Made by a program: the position numbers and the translations under genes. A stretch of DNA of 64,000 bases from Micromonospora alfalfae (lineage in GTDB: Bacteria > Actinomycetota > Actinomycetes > Mycobacteriales > Micromonosporaceae): positions 101,000-164,999 of the forward strand of contig NZ_JAKKFH010000027.1 of the NCBI RefSeq assembly GCF_022230925.1, given 5' to 3'. The notes below the pieces were generated by a model, which was not told the DNA's origin, ran no database searches, and saw only the letters and a list, made by a program, of their open reading frames with translations. The stretch's first letter is position 1, and the number at the start of each line of letters is the position of its first letter. Of this stretch, positions 49,978-58,025 are shown in pieces.

Positions 49978-51035
49978 TGAGCGGCGATGAGCGTGTTGAC
50001 CGGCTGGTTCGGGATGCCGACCCGGGTGGGCTCGGTGGCGTCGGGGACCTCGCAGGGGTGAAGCGAACCCTTTTGGAGGAGATCGTGTCCGAGTCGGGGG
50101 TCGAGGGCGGTGCCGGTATTGCGCGGCGGCGCTTGCGGGTGCGTCGCTTCGCAGGCGTGGTGACGGCGGCAGCGGTGCTCATGAGCGTCGTGCCGGCCTC
50201 CATGGTGTTGCGGGGGCAGGCCGAGGGCGGTGGGGTTTCTCCGATTGTCACCCCGGCCGAGGGGGTCGTCTTTTCGCCGTTGGCGCTGGCGGCGGCGGAG
50301 CGGAACCCGCGGCTGCTGATCGATCGGTCTGGCTGGAAGGTGACTGATCTGTCGGGGTTCACCGAGGAGCTGGGCATGATCCGTTTTCGCCGGGGTGGGC
50401 AAGAGTTGGAGATGAACTGGTATCCGGCGTCCGGTTATGCGGGTCGTTATGCCGATCGACTCCAGGTGAATCGGCCGAAGTCGGTGCGGGTCGATGGCTG
50501 GCCGGGTGACCTGTTCGAGTATTCCGGCAGTGATTTTGCGGTGCTGACGCGTCCCCGCGAGGACGTGTTCGTGGAGATGAGGACCTCCGGGGACTGGTCG
50601 CGTAAGGAATTCGCTCGGGTTCTCGCGGACATCGTCCGGGTGGACGCGCGGACCTGGTTGGCCGTTCTTCCGGCGGAGATGGTCATGCCGGTGGGGGAGC
50701 GGGCGGCGAAGGTGCTCGCCGACGTGCCGCTGCCGCCCGGGTTCGACGTCGCGGCGCTGGAGGACATCGGCGTGAGTGACTCGTACCATTTTGGTGTGGG
50801 TGTGACGTCCCGGGTCGGCTGCGGGTGGATCGCGGAGTGGCAGCGGGCGAGGGCGAGCGGGGACGAGGCCGGGGTGCGGCGGGCCGCCGACGCGTTGCGG
50901 AGCAGTCACGGGTGGCGGGTGCTGCGGGACATGAACAAGGCCGGCGACTGGCCAGAGGTGTTCTGGGAGTACGCCGACGAAATCGCGGCCGGGACGTTGC
51001 GGGCCAGCTATTCGCAGGGTCTGGGCTGCGCCTGA
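49977..51035 (+). CDS. Membrane-anchored protein downstream of ECF sigma factor (possible anti-sigma or CU044_5270-type)
   Basis: 352 residues: cytoplasmic head of about 55 residues (DERVDRLVRDADPGG ... GVKRTLLEEIV), one membrane span (FAGVVTAAAVLMSVVPASMVL), then an external domain of about 270 residues with EMNWYPASGYAGRYADRL, paired cysteines late (RVGCGWIAEW and SQGLGCA). The head-span-tail layout behind an ECF sigma gene is that of actinobacterial CU044_5270-type proteins. Whether it binds the sigma factor is unproven; a zinc motif typical of ZAS anti-sigma factors is missing. Confidence 0.7.
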   Translation: MSGDERVDRLVRDADPGGLGGVGDLAGVKRTLLEEIVSESGVEGGAGIARRRLRVRRFAGVVTAAAVLMSVVPASMVLRGQAEGGGVSPIVTPAEGVVFSPLALAAAERNPRLLIDRSGWKVTDLSGFTEELGMIRFRRGGQELEMNWYPASGYAGRYADRLQVNRPKSVRVDGWPGDLFEYSGSDFAVLTRPREDVFVEMRTSGDWSRKEFARVLADIVRVDARTWLAVLPAEMVMPVGERAAKVLADVPLPPGFDVAALEDIGVSDSYHFGVGVTSRVGCGWIAEWQRARASGDEAGVRRAADALRSSHGWRVLRDMNKAGDWPEVFWEYADEIAAGTLRASYSQGLGCA

Positions 51036-51047
51036 CCACGGAGTGCG

Positions 51048-51082
51048 CGACACCCCCGGGAGTGGTCTCCCCGGGGGTGTCG
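51048..51082. terminator. Bidirectional terminator between the ECF operon and kamA
   Basis: Perfect 13-bp stem (51048-51060 with 51070-51082), 9-base loop, then TTGT on the plus side. Confidence 0.8.
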
Positions 51083-51093
51083 TTGTCGGTGGG

Positions 51094-52500
51094 TCAGTCG
51101 TCGGGGTGGTCGTTCCACCACTGCTGGCCGTTGGCGGGCAGGGTGTCGATCGGGTCGTAGTAGGCGTAGCGCTTGTTGAGCGCCTCCAGGTCGGCGGATT
51201 CGATGGAGGTGCGGTAGTTCTTCGTCCAGTACGAGATGCCGTGCTCACGGTCGTAGTCGGTGAGCATGTGCACCCAGCGCTTGCCGACGAAGGGGACGTC
51301 GCAGACGATGCGGGGGGTGGCGTAGCCGGGGAGGTAGCCCATGATGTCGTGTTGGAGTTGCTGGGCGTGCCAGACCGGGACCCGCCAGTGTTCGGCGTTG
51401 GGGATCATGTCGCACATGTAGAAGTAGTACGGCAGGATCCCGGCTTCGCCTTGGAGGGCGAAGCAGAGGTCGAGCAGTTCCGGGGTGGTGGCGTTGACGC
51501 CGCGCATGAGGACGCCCTGGTTGCGGACGTCGCGGACGCCGACGTCGAGGGCGGTCTGGGTGGCTTTGGCGACCAGTGGGGTGAGCGACTGGGCGTGGTT
51601 GACGTGGGTGTGGATGGCGAGGTTGACGCCGCGGCGGGCGGCGGTGCGGGCGACGCGTTCCAGGCCCTCGACGACGTCGGGTTGCAGCCAGTGCTGGGGG
51701 AGGCCCATGAGGGCCTTGGTGGCGAGCCGGATGTCGCGGACCGTCTCCAGTTCCAGCAGGCGCATGAGGTACGACTCGAGGTTGCGCCAGGGGACGTTTG
51801 CCACGTCGCCGCCGGAGACGACAACGTCGCGGACGCCGGGGTGGGCCTTGAGGTAGGCGATGTGGGCGTCGTAGCGGTCGACGGGCTTGAGGGTGAGTTT
51901 GAGTTTGTCGACGGCGGGGGTGGAGTTGCCGACGAGGTCCATCCGGGTGCAGTGCCCGCAGTACTGGGGGCAGGTGGAGAGCAGTTCGGCGAGGACCTTG
52001 GTGGGGTAGCGGTGGGTGAGCCCTTCGGCGACCCACATGTCGTGCTCGTGGAGGCTGTCGCGGCTGGCGTAGGGGTGTGATGGCCAGTCGGTGCGTCGGT
52101 CGGAGGCGACCGGGATCATGTAGCGGCGGATGGGGTCGGCGAGCAGCGCCTCGGTGGTGAGGGTCGCGAACGGCACCATCGTGTTGATCATTTGTGGTGG
52201 CACCAGCATGGACATGGTGGCCAGGGCCAACTGGTCGGCTTCGAGGTCGGCGTAGAAGGTTTCGTCGATCAGGTCACCGAAGACGGCGCGGAGCTGCTTG
52301 ATGTTCTTGACGCAGTTGACGCGCTGCCACTGGGCTGATTCCCACTGGTCGCGGGTGACGTGGCGCCAGCCGGGGAAGCGGGTCCAGTCGGGTTCGACCA
52401 GGGGGCGTCGGTGGTACTCGTAGGGCTGCCCGGCGGTCGGTACGGCGACCGGGGCGTGACGGGGTTGAGGGATGCTCTCAACCGGTTGGGTCTGGGTCAC
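51094..52500 (-). CDS. kamA: L-lysine 2,3-aminomutase (radical SAM, KamA family)
   Basis: 468 residues. Radical-SAM cluster motif CPQYCGHC gives C177, C181, C184 (C-x3-C-x2-C). DVVVSGGDVANVPWRNLESYLMRLLELETVRDIRLATKALMG is the LAM core; LAIHTHVNHAQSLTP and NQGVLMRGVN match substrate/PLP regions. The PLP lysine motif PGGGGK of clostridial LAM reads PFVGKRW here, a variant. The enzyme isomerises L-lysine to L-beta-lysine with SAM, a 4Fe-4S cluster and PLP. GTG 52500 follows GAGGAGGGGCC. Divergent from the kdd-kamDE operon, so the control region 52501-52641 probably serves both. Confidence 0.9.
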   Translation of the reverse strand: MTQTQPVESIPQPRHAPVAVPTAGQPYEYHRRPLVEPDWTRFPGWRHVTRDQWESAQWQRVNCVKNIKQLRAVFGDLIDETFYADLEADQLALATMSMLVPPQMINTMVPFATLTTEALLADPIRRYMIPVASDRRTDWPSHPYASRDSLHEHDMWVAEGLTHRYPTKVLAELLSTCPQYCGHCTRMDLVGNSTPAVDKLKLTLKPVDRYDAHIAYLKAHPGVRDVVVSGGDVANVPWRNLESYLMRLLELETVRDIRLATKALMGLPQHWLQPDVVEGLERVARTAARRGVNLAIHTHVNHAQSLTPLVAKATQTALDVGVRDVRNQGVLMRGVNATTPELLDLCFALQGEAGILPYYFYMCDMIPNAEHWRVPVWHAQQLQHDIMGYLPGYATPRIVCDVPFVGKRWVHMLTDYDREHGISYWTKNYRTSIESADLEALNKRYAYYDPIDTLPANGQQWWNDHPDD

Positions 52501-52641
52501 GGCCCCTCCTCGGTGTTGCGGCTGATCAGCGAAGCCCGAAGGCTACTGGAAAATATTCGGTATAGAAACTAGTCTGCCGTAAGTTTTCCCGTTACGCGAG
52601 CCTTGGTCGGGGCTTCGGGCGGCTGACAGGGGGAGGTTGGC
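52501..52641. promoter_or_regulatory. Shared control region of kamA and the kdd operon
   Basis: 141 bp, markedly AT-richer in its middle (52545-52590) than anything around it, with TATAGA at 52561-52566 on the plus strand and GGAAAA (52548-52553) mirrored by TTTTCC (52584-52589). No regulator gene is adjacent; the actual promoters and operator are not resolved. Confidence 0.4.
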
Positions 52642-53703
52642 GTGACGTCACCGGTGGGACTGCACCGCGTCGTGCAACCGGCGGGGGTGCTGCCGCAGGC
52701 GGCCTGGCGCCTGGACACGTCTGCGGCGATCGCGCCGAACGAGGTGCGGATCCGGGTGCAGCGGCTCAACCTGGACGCGGCGAGCTTCCGGCAGTTGTCG
52801 GAGAAGCACGGCGGGGACGGTGACGCGGTCCGTGCCGAGGTGCTGGAGATCATCGCGACCCGGGGGAAGATGCAGAACCCGGTGACCGGGTCGGGCGGGA
52901 TGTTGATCGGCACTGTCGAGGAGGCCGGTCGGCGGTCCCCGCTGGGGCTCAGGGCGGGGGAGCGGGTCGCCACCCTGGTGTCGTTGACGTTGACGCCCCT
53001 GGTGATCACCGACGGGTTGGCCCGCTGGGACGGGCGCAGCGAGCAGGTGCCCTGTGACGGGTGGGCGATCCTGTTCGCGCGCTCCATCGCCGCGGTGCTG
53101 CCCGACGACGAGGATCCGCAGTTGTCCCTCGCGGTGCTGGACGTGTGCGGGGCGCCCGCGCTGACCGCCCGGGTGGTGTCGCGCTACGTGGAGGAGCGTC
53201 GGCGTAGCGGTGATCCGACGCCGGTGCGGGTCGCGGTGATCGGTGGGGCCGGTAAGAGCGGGTCGTTGTCTCTGGCGGCGGCGCGACGGGCGGGCGCCGC
53301 GCGTACCGTCGGGGTGGTGCCGGTGTCGGCGGAGCGTGACGCGCTGGTGGCCGCCGGTCTGGCGTCGGTGGTGGCGTTGGCCGATGCGCGCGACCCGGTG
53401 GGGTTGTCCACGGCGGTGACCACCGCGCTGGGGGTGCCGGCGGACGTGACGGTGGTCTGCGTGGACGTGCCGGGCTGTGAGCACGGGGCGGTGCTGGCCA
53501 CCGCGGACGGCGGCACGGTGATTTTCTTCTCGATGGCGACGAGCTTCTCCGCCGCGGCGTTGGGCGCGGAGGGGTTGGCCGCGGACGTGACGATGCTGGT
53601 GGGCAACGGGTACGTGCCGGGGCACGCGGAGTTGGCGCTGGGGCTGCTGCGGGCCGAGCCGGGGGTGCGTCAGCTGTTCGCGGCGCGGGTCGCGGCAGAC
53701 TGA
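52642..53703 (+). CDS. kdd: L-erythro-3,5-diaminohexanoate dehydrogenase
   Basis: 353 residues. Opening GLHRVVQPAGVLPQAAWRLD, QRLNLDAASFRQLSEKHGGDG and ATRGKMQNPVTGSGGMLIG are characteristic of Kdd; the NAD domain reads RVAVIGGAGKSGSLSLAAARRAGA. It oxidises 3,5-diaminohexanoate to 5-amino-3-oxohexanoate in the lysine fermentation route. GTG 52642 has GGGGAGG upstream. First gene of the plus-strand operon, four bases before the amidohydrolase. Confidence 0.9.
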   Translation: MTSPVGLHRVVQPAGVLPQAAWRLDTSAAIAPNEVRIRVQRLNLDAASFRQLSEKHGGDGDAVRAEVLEIIATRGKMQNPVTGSGGMLIGTVEEAGRRSPLGLRAGERVATLVSLTLTPLVITDGLARWDGRSEQVPCDGWAILFARSIAAVLPDDEDPQLSLAVLDVCGAPALTARVVSRYVEERRRSGDPTPVRVAVIGGAGKSGSLSLAAARRAGAARTVGVVPVSAERDALVAAGLASVVALADARDPVGLSTAVTTALGVPADVTVVCVDVPGCEHGAVLATADGGTVIFFSMATSFSAAALGAEGLAADVTMLVGNGYVPGHAELALGLLRAEPGVRQLFAARVAAD

Positions 53704-53707
53704 GGTC

Positions 53708-55273
53708 ATGACGAACCCCTCGACGTTGTATCGCGGCGGCGTGCTGCACTGCCCCGCCGAGCCGAGCGCTACCGCGCTGCTGGTGTCCGGTGGGCGGATT
53801 GCCTGGTTGGGGACCGACGGTGACGCGCCGCCGGCCGACCGGGTGGTTGACCTGGGTGGGGCGTTGGTGACGCCGGCGTTCGTCGACGCGCACGTGCACA
53901 CCACCGACACCGGGTTGGCGTTGTCCGGGTTGGCGTTGTCCGGTGTGCGTTCGGCGGGGCAGTTGCTCGACGCGGTGGCGGGGTTCGCGGCGGCTCTGCC
54001 GGCGGACGCGGTGGTGCTCGGGCACGGCTGGGACGAGTCGGGTTGGTCGGATCCGACGTTGCCGGACGCCGCGGCGCTGGACCGGGCCGCCGGTGGTCGG
54101 CGGGTGTACCTGTCGCAGGCGTCGATCCACTCGGCGTTGGTGTCGTCGGCGTTGCTGGCGGCGTGCCCGCAGGCGGCGCAGGCGGCCGGGTACGACGCGT
54201 CGGGCTGGTTGCGGCGCGACGCGCACCACGTGGTGCGGGCGGCCGCGCAGGCGTCGGTGAGTCGGGCGCAGCGGGTCGCGGCGCAGCGGGTGGCTCTGGG
54301 CCACGCGGCGTCGTTGGGGATCGCGGCGGTGCACGAGTGTGGTGGTCCGGAGATTTCCGACGAGGAGGACTTCACCGGTCTGCTGGGCATCTCCGGCGCG
54401 GGGTTGCCGGAGGTGTACGGGTACTGGGGTGAGTTGGGTGGCGCGGCGCGGGCCCGGGAGTTGGGCGCGGTCGGCGCCGGTGGGGATCTGTTCGCCGACG
54501 GGGCGTTGGGTTCGCGCACGGCGCACGTGTCGCAGCCGTACGGCGACGGCGACGGCTGTGGGCACGGGTACCTGTCGGTCGAGCAGGTGCGTGATCACCT
54601 GTTGGACTGCGCGGCGCACGGCATGCAGGGCGGGTTCCACGCCATCGGTGACGCGGCGATCGGCACCGTCCTGGACGGGTTCGCGGCGGCGGCGCGGACG
54701 CTGGGGGTGGAGCGGCTGCGTGCGGCCCGGCACCGCATCGAACATGCGGAGATCATGAGCAAGACGTTGATCGCGCGGTTCGTGGAGTACGGGGTGGTGG
54801 CGAGCATGCAGCCGGCGTTCGACAGGTTGTGGGGTGGCGCGGGCCGGATGTACGAGACGCGGTTGGGGTTGGACCGGTCGTTGGAGTCGAACCCGATGGG
54901 TGCGATGCACTCGGTGGGGGTGGCGTTGGCGTTCGGGTCGGATTCGCCGGTGACGCCGCTGGACCCGTGGGGGTCGGTGCGGGCGGCAGTGGCGCACCAC
55001 AACCCGGCGCAGCGGATGGGTGTGCGTTCGGCGTTCGCGGCGCACACCCGGGGCGGGTGGCGGGCGGTGCACCTGGACGTCGAGGGGGTCCTCGCGTTGG
55101 GTGCGCCGGCGACGTTCGCTGTGTGGTCGACGCCGGCGGGGGTGGAGCGGGGTCTGCCGGTGTTGCAGGCCGAGGACCCGGAGGCGCGGGGTGCGGACGA
55201 CCCGACGCCGCTGCCGGTGTGTCGGCGCCTGGTGCTGCGCGGTGAGGTCATCTATGAGGAAGGGTCATCATGA
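53708..55273 (+). CDS. Metal-dependent amidohydrolase (YtcJ-like) inside the lysine operon
   Basis: 521 residues. FVDAHVHTTD is the metal HxH site; HGWDESGW, RHRIEHAEIM (H-x2-H-like metal ligand region) and ALAFGSDSPVTPLDPWGSV (final Asp) follow in the order of YtcJ-type amidohydrolases. Members hydrolyse amides, often cyclic or N-acyl. It overlaps kamD (ATGA) and follows kdd by four bases, so it belongs to the operon, yet no amidohydrolase step is known in the lysine fermentation route. A leading-edge repeat LALSGLALSG is present near residue 70. Confidence 0.85.
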   Translation: MTNPSTLYRGGVLHCPAEPSATALLVSGGRIAWLGTDGDAPPADRVVDLGGALVTPAFVDAHVHTTDTGLALSGLALSGVRSAGQLLDAVAGFAAALPADAVVLGHGWDESGWSDPTLPDAAALDRAAGGRRVYLSQASIHSALVSSALLAACPQAAQAAGYDASGWLRRDAHHVVRAAAQASVSRAQRVAAQRVALGHAASLGIAAVHECGGPEISDEEDFTGLLGISGAGLPEVYGYWGELGGAARARELGAVGAGGDLFADGALGSRTAHVSQPYGDGDGCGHGYLSVEQVRDHLLDCAAHGMQGGFHAIGDAAIGTVLDGFAAAARTLGVERLRAARHRIEHAEIMSKTLIARFVEYGVVASMQPAFDRLWGGAGRMYETRLGLDRSLESNPMGAMHSVGVALAFGSDSPVTPLDPWGSVRAAVAHHNPAQRMGVRSAFAAHTRGGWRAVHLDVEGVLALGAPATFAVWSTPAGVERGLPVLQAEDPEARGADDPTPLPVCRRLVLRGEVIYEEGSS

Positions 55274-56829
55274 CCGGGAAGCTTGATCTTGATCCGGTGC
55301 TGGTGGCGCGGGCGCGGGAGTTGGCGCGTCGGGCCGGGCAGCCGGTAGTGGACCTGGCGCGCAGCCACACCACGGTGTCGGTGGAGCGGGCGGTCCTGCG
55401 GTTGGCCGGGGTGACCGGCGCCGACCCGGACGGTATTCCGTGGGTGAACCGGCTCGTCGACGCGGTCGCCGCGGACGTGGGGTTGGGTCACGGGGTGGCG
55501 GTGCCGGTGTTCGACGCCCTGGTCCGTGAGGGCAGCACCGACGTGACGTTGCTGGCGCAGAAGGCCGCGGCCGGGTCGGTGCGGTTCACCCAGCCCACCG
55601 GGCGGGCCGCGACGGCGGCCCGGTCGGCGGCGCGCAGGGCCGTCGGCGCGGGTATTCGGCGCATCGACCGGCGGCGCGCCGAGCGGGACCGGCTCATCAA
55701 GCGCCACGGTGACCCGAAGCAGCGGCCGTGGATCTACCTGATCGTCGCCACCGGCGACATCTATGAGGACATTCCGCAGGCGCAGGCGGCGGCGCGCGCC
55801 GGCGCGGACGTGATCGCGGTGATCCGTTCCACCGGGCAGTCGCTGCTGGACTACGTGCCCGAGGGCGCGACCCGGGAGGGCTTCGCCGGCACGTACGCCA
55901 CCCAGGAGAACTTCCGGCTGACGCGCGCGGCGTTGGACGAGTCGTCGAAGGAGGTGGGCCGCTACGTGCGGTTGACCAACTACGCCTCCGGGCTGTGCAT
56001 GCCGGAGATGGCGACCCTGGCCGGGCTAGAACGCCTCGACATGATGTTGAACGACTCGATGTACGGGATTCTGTTCCGCGACATCAACCCGGTGCGCACG
56101 TTCGTCGACCAGCGGTTCTCCCGGCAGGTGCACGCCCGCGCCGGGATCATCATCAACACCGGTGAGGACAACTACCTGACCACCGCCGACGCTGTCGACG
56201 AGGCGCACACGGTGACGGTGTCGCAGCTGCTCAACGAGTTCTTCGCGCACGAGGCGGGGTTGGCGGACTGGCAGTTGGGGTTGGGGCACGCGTTCGAGAT
56301 CAACCCGGAGGTGCCGGAGTCGTTCCGGTTGGAGTTGGCGCACGCGTTGCTGGCCCGGGAGTTGTTCCCCGACGCGCCGTTGAAGTGGATGCCGCCGACG
56401 AAGCACATGACCGGTGACGTGTTCCGGGGCAACCTGCTCGACGGGTTCTTCAACCTGGCCGGCGCGCTGACCGGTCAGGGCATCCTGCTGGTGGGGATGA
56501 TGACCGAGGCGGTGGTGACGCCGTGGTTGTCCGACCGGGACATCGCCCTGCAGAACGTGCGTTACGTCCTCGGCGCGGCCGGTGGGCTGCACGAGGACTT
56601 CGTGCCGGCGCCGGGCGGGTTCATCCGCCGCCGCGCCAACCAGGTCCTCGGTGAGGCACTGGACCTGCTGGACCGCATCGGGGAGCAGACGCTGCTCACG
56701 GCGATCGCCGAGGGCACCTTCGGGATCATGAAGCGGCCCGCGGACCGGGGCAAGGGCCTCGACGGGGTCGCCGCGCACGAGGCCGACTACTGCAACCCGG
56801 CCACCGACATCCTGGAGGCCGCCGCGTGA
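55270..56829 (+). CDS. kamD: Lysine 5,6-aminomutase alpha subunit
   Basis: 519 residues, normal length. RPWIYLIVATGDIYEDIPQAQAAARAGADVIAVIRSTGQSLLDYVPEGAT is highly characteristic, as are NYASGLCMPEMATLAGLERLDMMLNDSMYGILFRDINP and KWMPPTKHMTGDV. With KamE it moves the terminal amino group of beta-lysine (or D-lysine) using adenosylcobalamin and PLP. Translation is coupled to both neighbours. Confidence 0.95.
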   Translation: MTGKLDLDPVLVARARELARRAGQPVVDLARSHTTVSVERAVLRLAGVTGADPDGIPWVNRLVDAVAADVGLGHGVAVPVFDALVREGSTDVTLLAQKAAAGSVRFTQPTGRAATAARSAARRAVGAGIRRIDRRRAERDRLIKRHGDPKQRPWIYLIVATGDIYEDIPQAQAAARAGADVIAVIRSTGQSLLDYVPEGATREGFAGTYATQENFRLTRAALDESSKEVGRYVRLTNYASGLCMPEMATLAGLERLDMMLNDSMYGILFRDINPVRTFVDQRFSRQVHARAGIIINTGEDNYLTTADAVDEAHTVTVSQLLNEFFAHEAGLADWQLGLGHAFEINPEVPESFRLELAHALLARELFPDAPLKWMPPTKHMTGDVFRGNLLDGFFNLAGALTGQGILLVGMMTEAVVTPWLSDRDIALQNVRYVLGAAGGLHEDFVPAPGGFIRRRANQVLGEALDLLDRIGEQTLLTAIAEGTFGIMKRPADRGKGLDGVAAHEADYCNPATDILEAAA

Positions 56830-57581
56830 GCGGGGAGAAGCAGATCGTGCGCCCGTACGGGGACACCACCGGTGACGGCATGGTGCAGGTGTCGTTCACC
56901 CTGCCGGTGACCCACGACAAGCGCGCCGAGGGCGCTGCGGTGCAGTTGGCCAACAAGATGGGCATCGACCCGGCGATGGTGGTGCACGCCAAGCCGATGG
57001 GCGACGGGTTCACGTTCTTCGTCGTCTACGGGCGGGTCAACCACCTGGTCGACCTCAACGCCGTGCAGGTGGTGGAACGGGACTTCGCGTTGCTGTCGGC
57101 GAAGGACGTCAACACGGTGATCAAGCAGCGGTTGCGGCGCAAGCTGTCAGTGGTCGGGGCGTGCATCGGCACCGACGCGCACACGGTGGGCATCGACGCG
57201 ATCCTCAACGTCAAGGGCATCGCGGGGGAGAAGGGCCTGGAGTACTACCGGGAGTTGAAGGTCACCAACATGGGCGCGCAGGTCAGCGTGCCGGAGCTGG
57301 TGGAGACCGCCCGGGCGGAGAAGGCCGACGCGGTGCTCGTGTCGCAGGTGGTCACCCAACGCGACGCGCACCTGCACAACACCCGGGAGATGTCGGCCGC
57401 GTTCCGGGAGGCGATGCCGGCGGGGCGGCGACCGCTGCTGATCGTCGGTGGCCCCCGCTTCGACGAGTCGATGACCGACGAGTTGGGCGTGGACCGGATC
57501 TTCGGTCGGGGCACCACGCCCGGCGAGGTGGCCAGCTACCTCGTGCACGCCCTGATCACGCAACGGAAGGCGATGGCATGA
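56826..57581 (+). CDS. kamE: Lysine 5,6-aminomutase beta subunit (B12 and PLP binding)
   Basis: 251 residues. The B12 motif and the PLP lysine are together in GTDAHTVGIDAILNVKG: His119 (cobalt ligand, DxHxxG) and Lys130, exactly 11 residues apart like His133/Lys144 of the clostridial enzyme. GTG 56826 overlaps the kamD stop (GTGA). The requirement for adenosylcobalamin ties it to the corrinoid genes at the start of the window, though they are 55 kb away. Confidence 0.95.
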   Translation: MSGEKQIVRPYGDTTGDGMVQVSFTLPVTHDKRAEGAAVQLANKMGIDPAMVVHAKPMGDGFTFFVVYGRVNHLVDLNAVQVVERDFALLSAKDVNTVIKQRLRRKLSVVGACIGTDAHTVGIDAILNVKGIAGEKGLEYYRELKVTNMGAQVSVPELVETARAEKADAVLVSQVVTQRDAHLHNTREMSAAFREAMPAGRRPLLIVGGPRFDESMTDELGVDRIFGRGTTPGEVASYLVHALITQRKAMA

Positions 57582-57985
57582 CCGACGAACGGCTCGGGTT
57601 GACGGTGACGCACCGGCGGTATGTGCCGTACTCGCACGCCCACTACGCGGGCAACCTGGTCGACGGGGCGTACGCGCTGGGGTTGTTCGGCGACGTCGCC
57701 ACGGAGGTGTGCATCCGCACCGACGGCGACGAGGGACTGTTCGCCGGGTATGCCGACGTGCGCTTCCACGCGCCCATCCACGCCGGGGACGTGGTCGAGG
57801 TCACCGCCCAGGTGTCACGGGTGGGCACCCGCAGCCGCACCCTGGAGTTGAGCTGCGCGGTGGTGTGCCGGGGCCGCCCGGACCGCTCCGCGTCCGCCGC
57901 GGAGGTCCTGGACCCGCCGATCGTGGCGGTCACCGCGACCGGCACCGTGGTCGTCCCCGCCGCCAGCGTGAGTCGCGAGGAGTGA
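57578..57985 (+). CDS. kal: 3-aminobutyryl-CoA ammonia-lyase (hot-dog fold)
   Basis: 135 residues. LTVTHRRYVPYSHAHYAGNLVDGAYALGLFGDVATEV is the hot-dog core helix region with a catalytic-looking histidine pair, and AGYADVRFHAPIHAGDVVEVTAQV follows; length and sequence fit Kal of the lysine pathway, which makes crotonyl-CoA and ammonia. ATG 57578 overlaps the kamE stop (ATGA). A longer upstream frame is only a shadow of kamE. Confidence 0.88.
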   Translation: MTDERLGLTVTHRRYVPYSHAHYAGNLVDGAYALGLFGDVATEVCIRTDGDEGLFAGYADVRFHAPIHAGDVVEVTAQVSRVGTRSRTLELSCAVVCRGRPDRSASAAEVLDPPIVAVTATGTVVVPAASVSREE

Positions 57986-58025
57986 GCCGGGGTTGCGAGC
58001 CCCGCAGTCGCGAACAGGGAAACTC

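Noticed and set aside
52501..52641. A lysine riboswitch between kamA and kdd
   Set aside because: The region is only 141 bp, too short for the roughly 170-base L-box plus expression platform, and none of its conserved strings are present.
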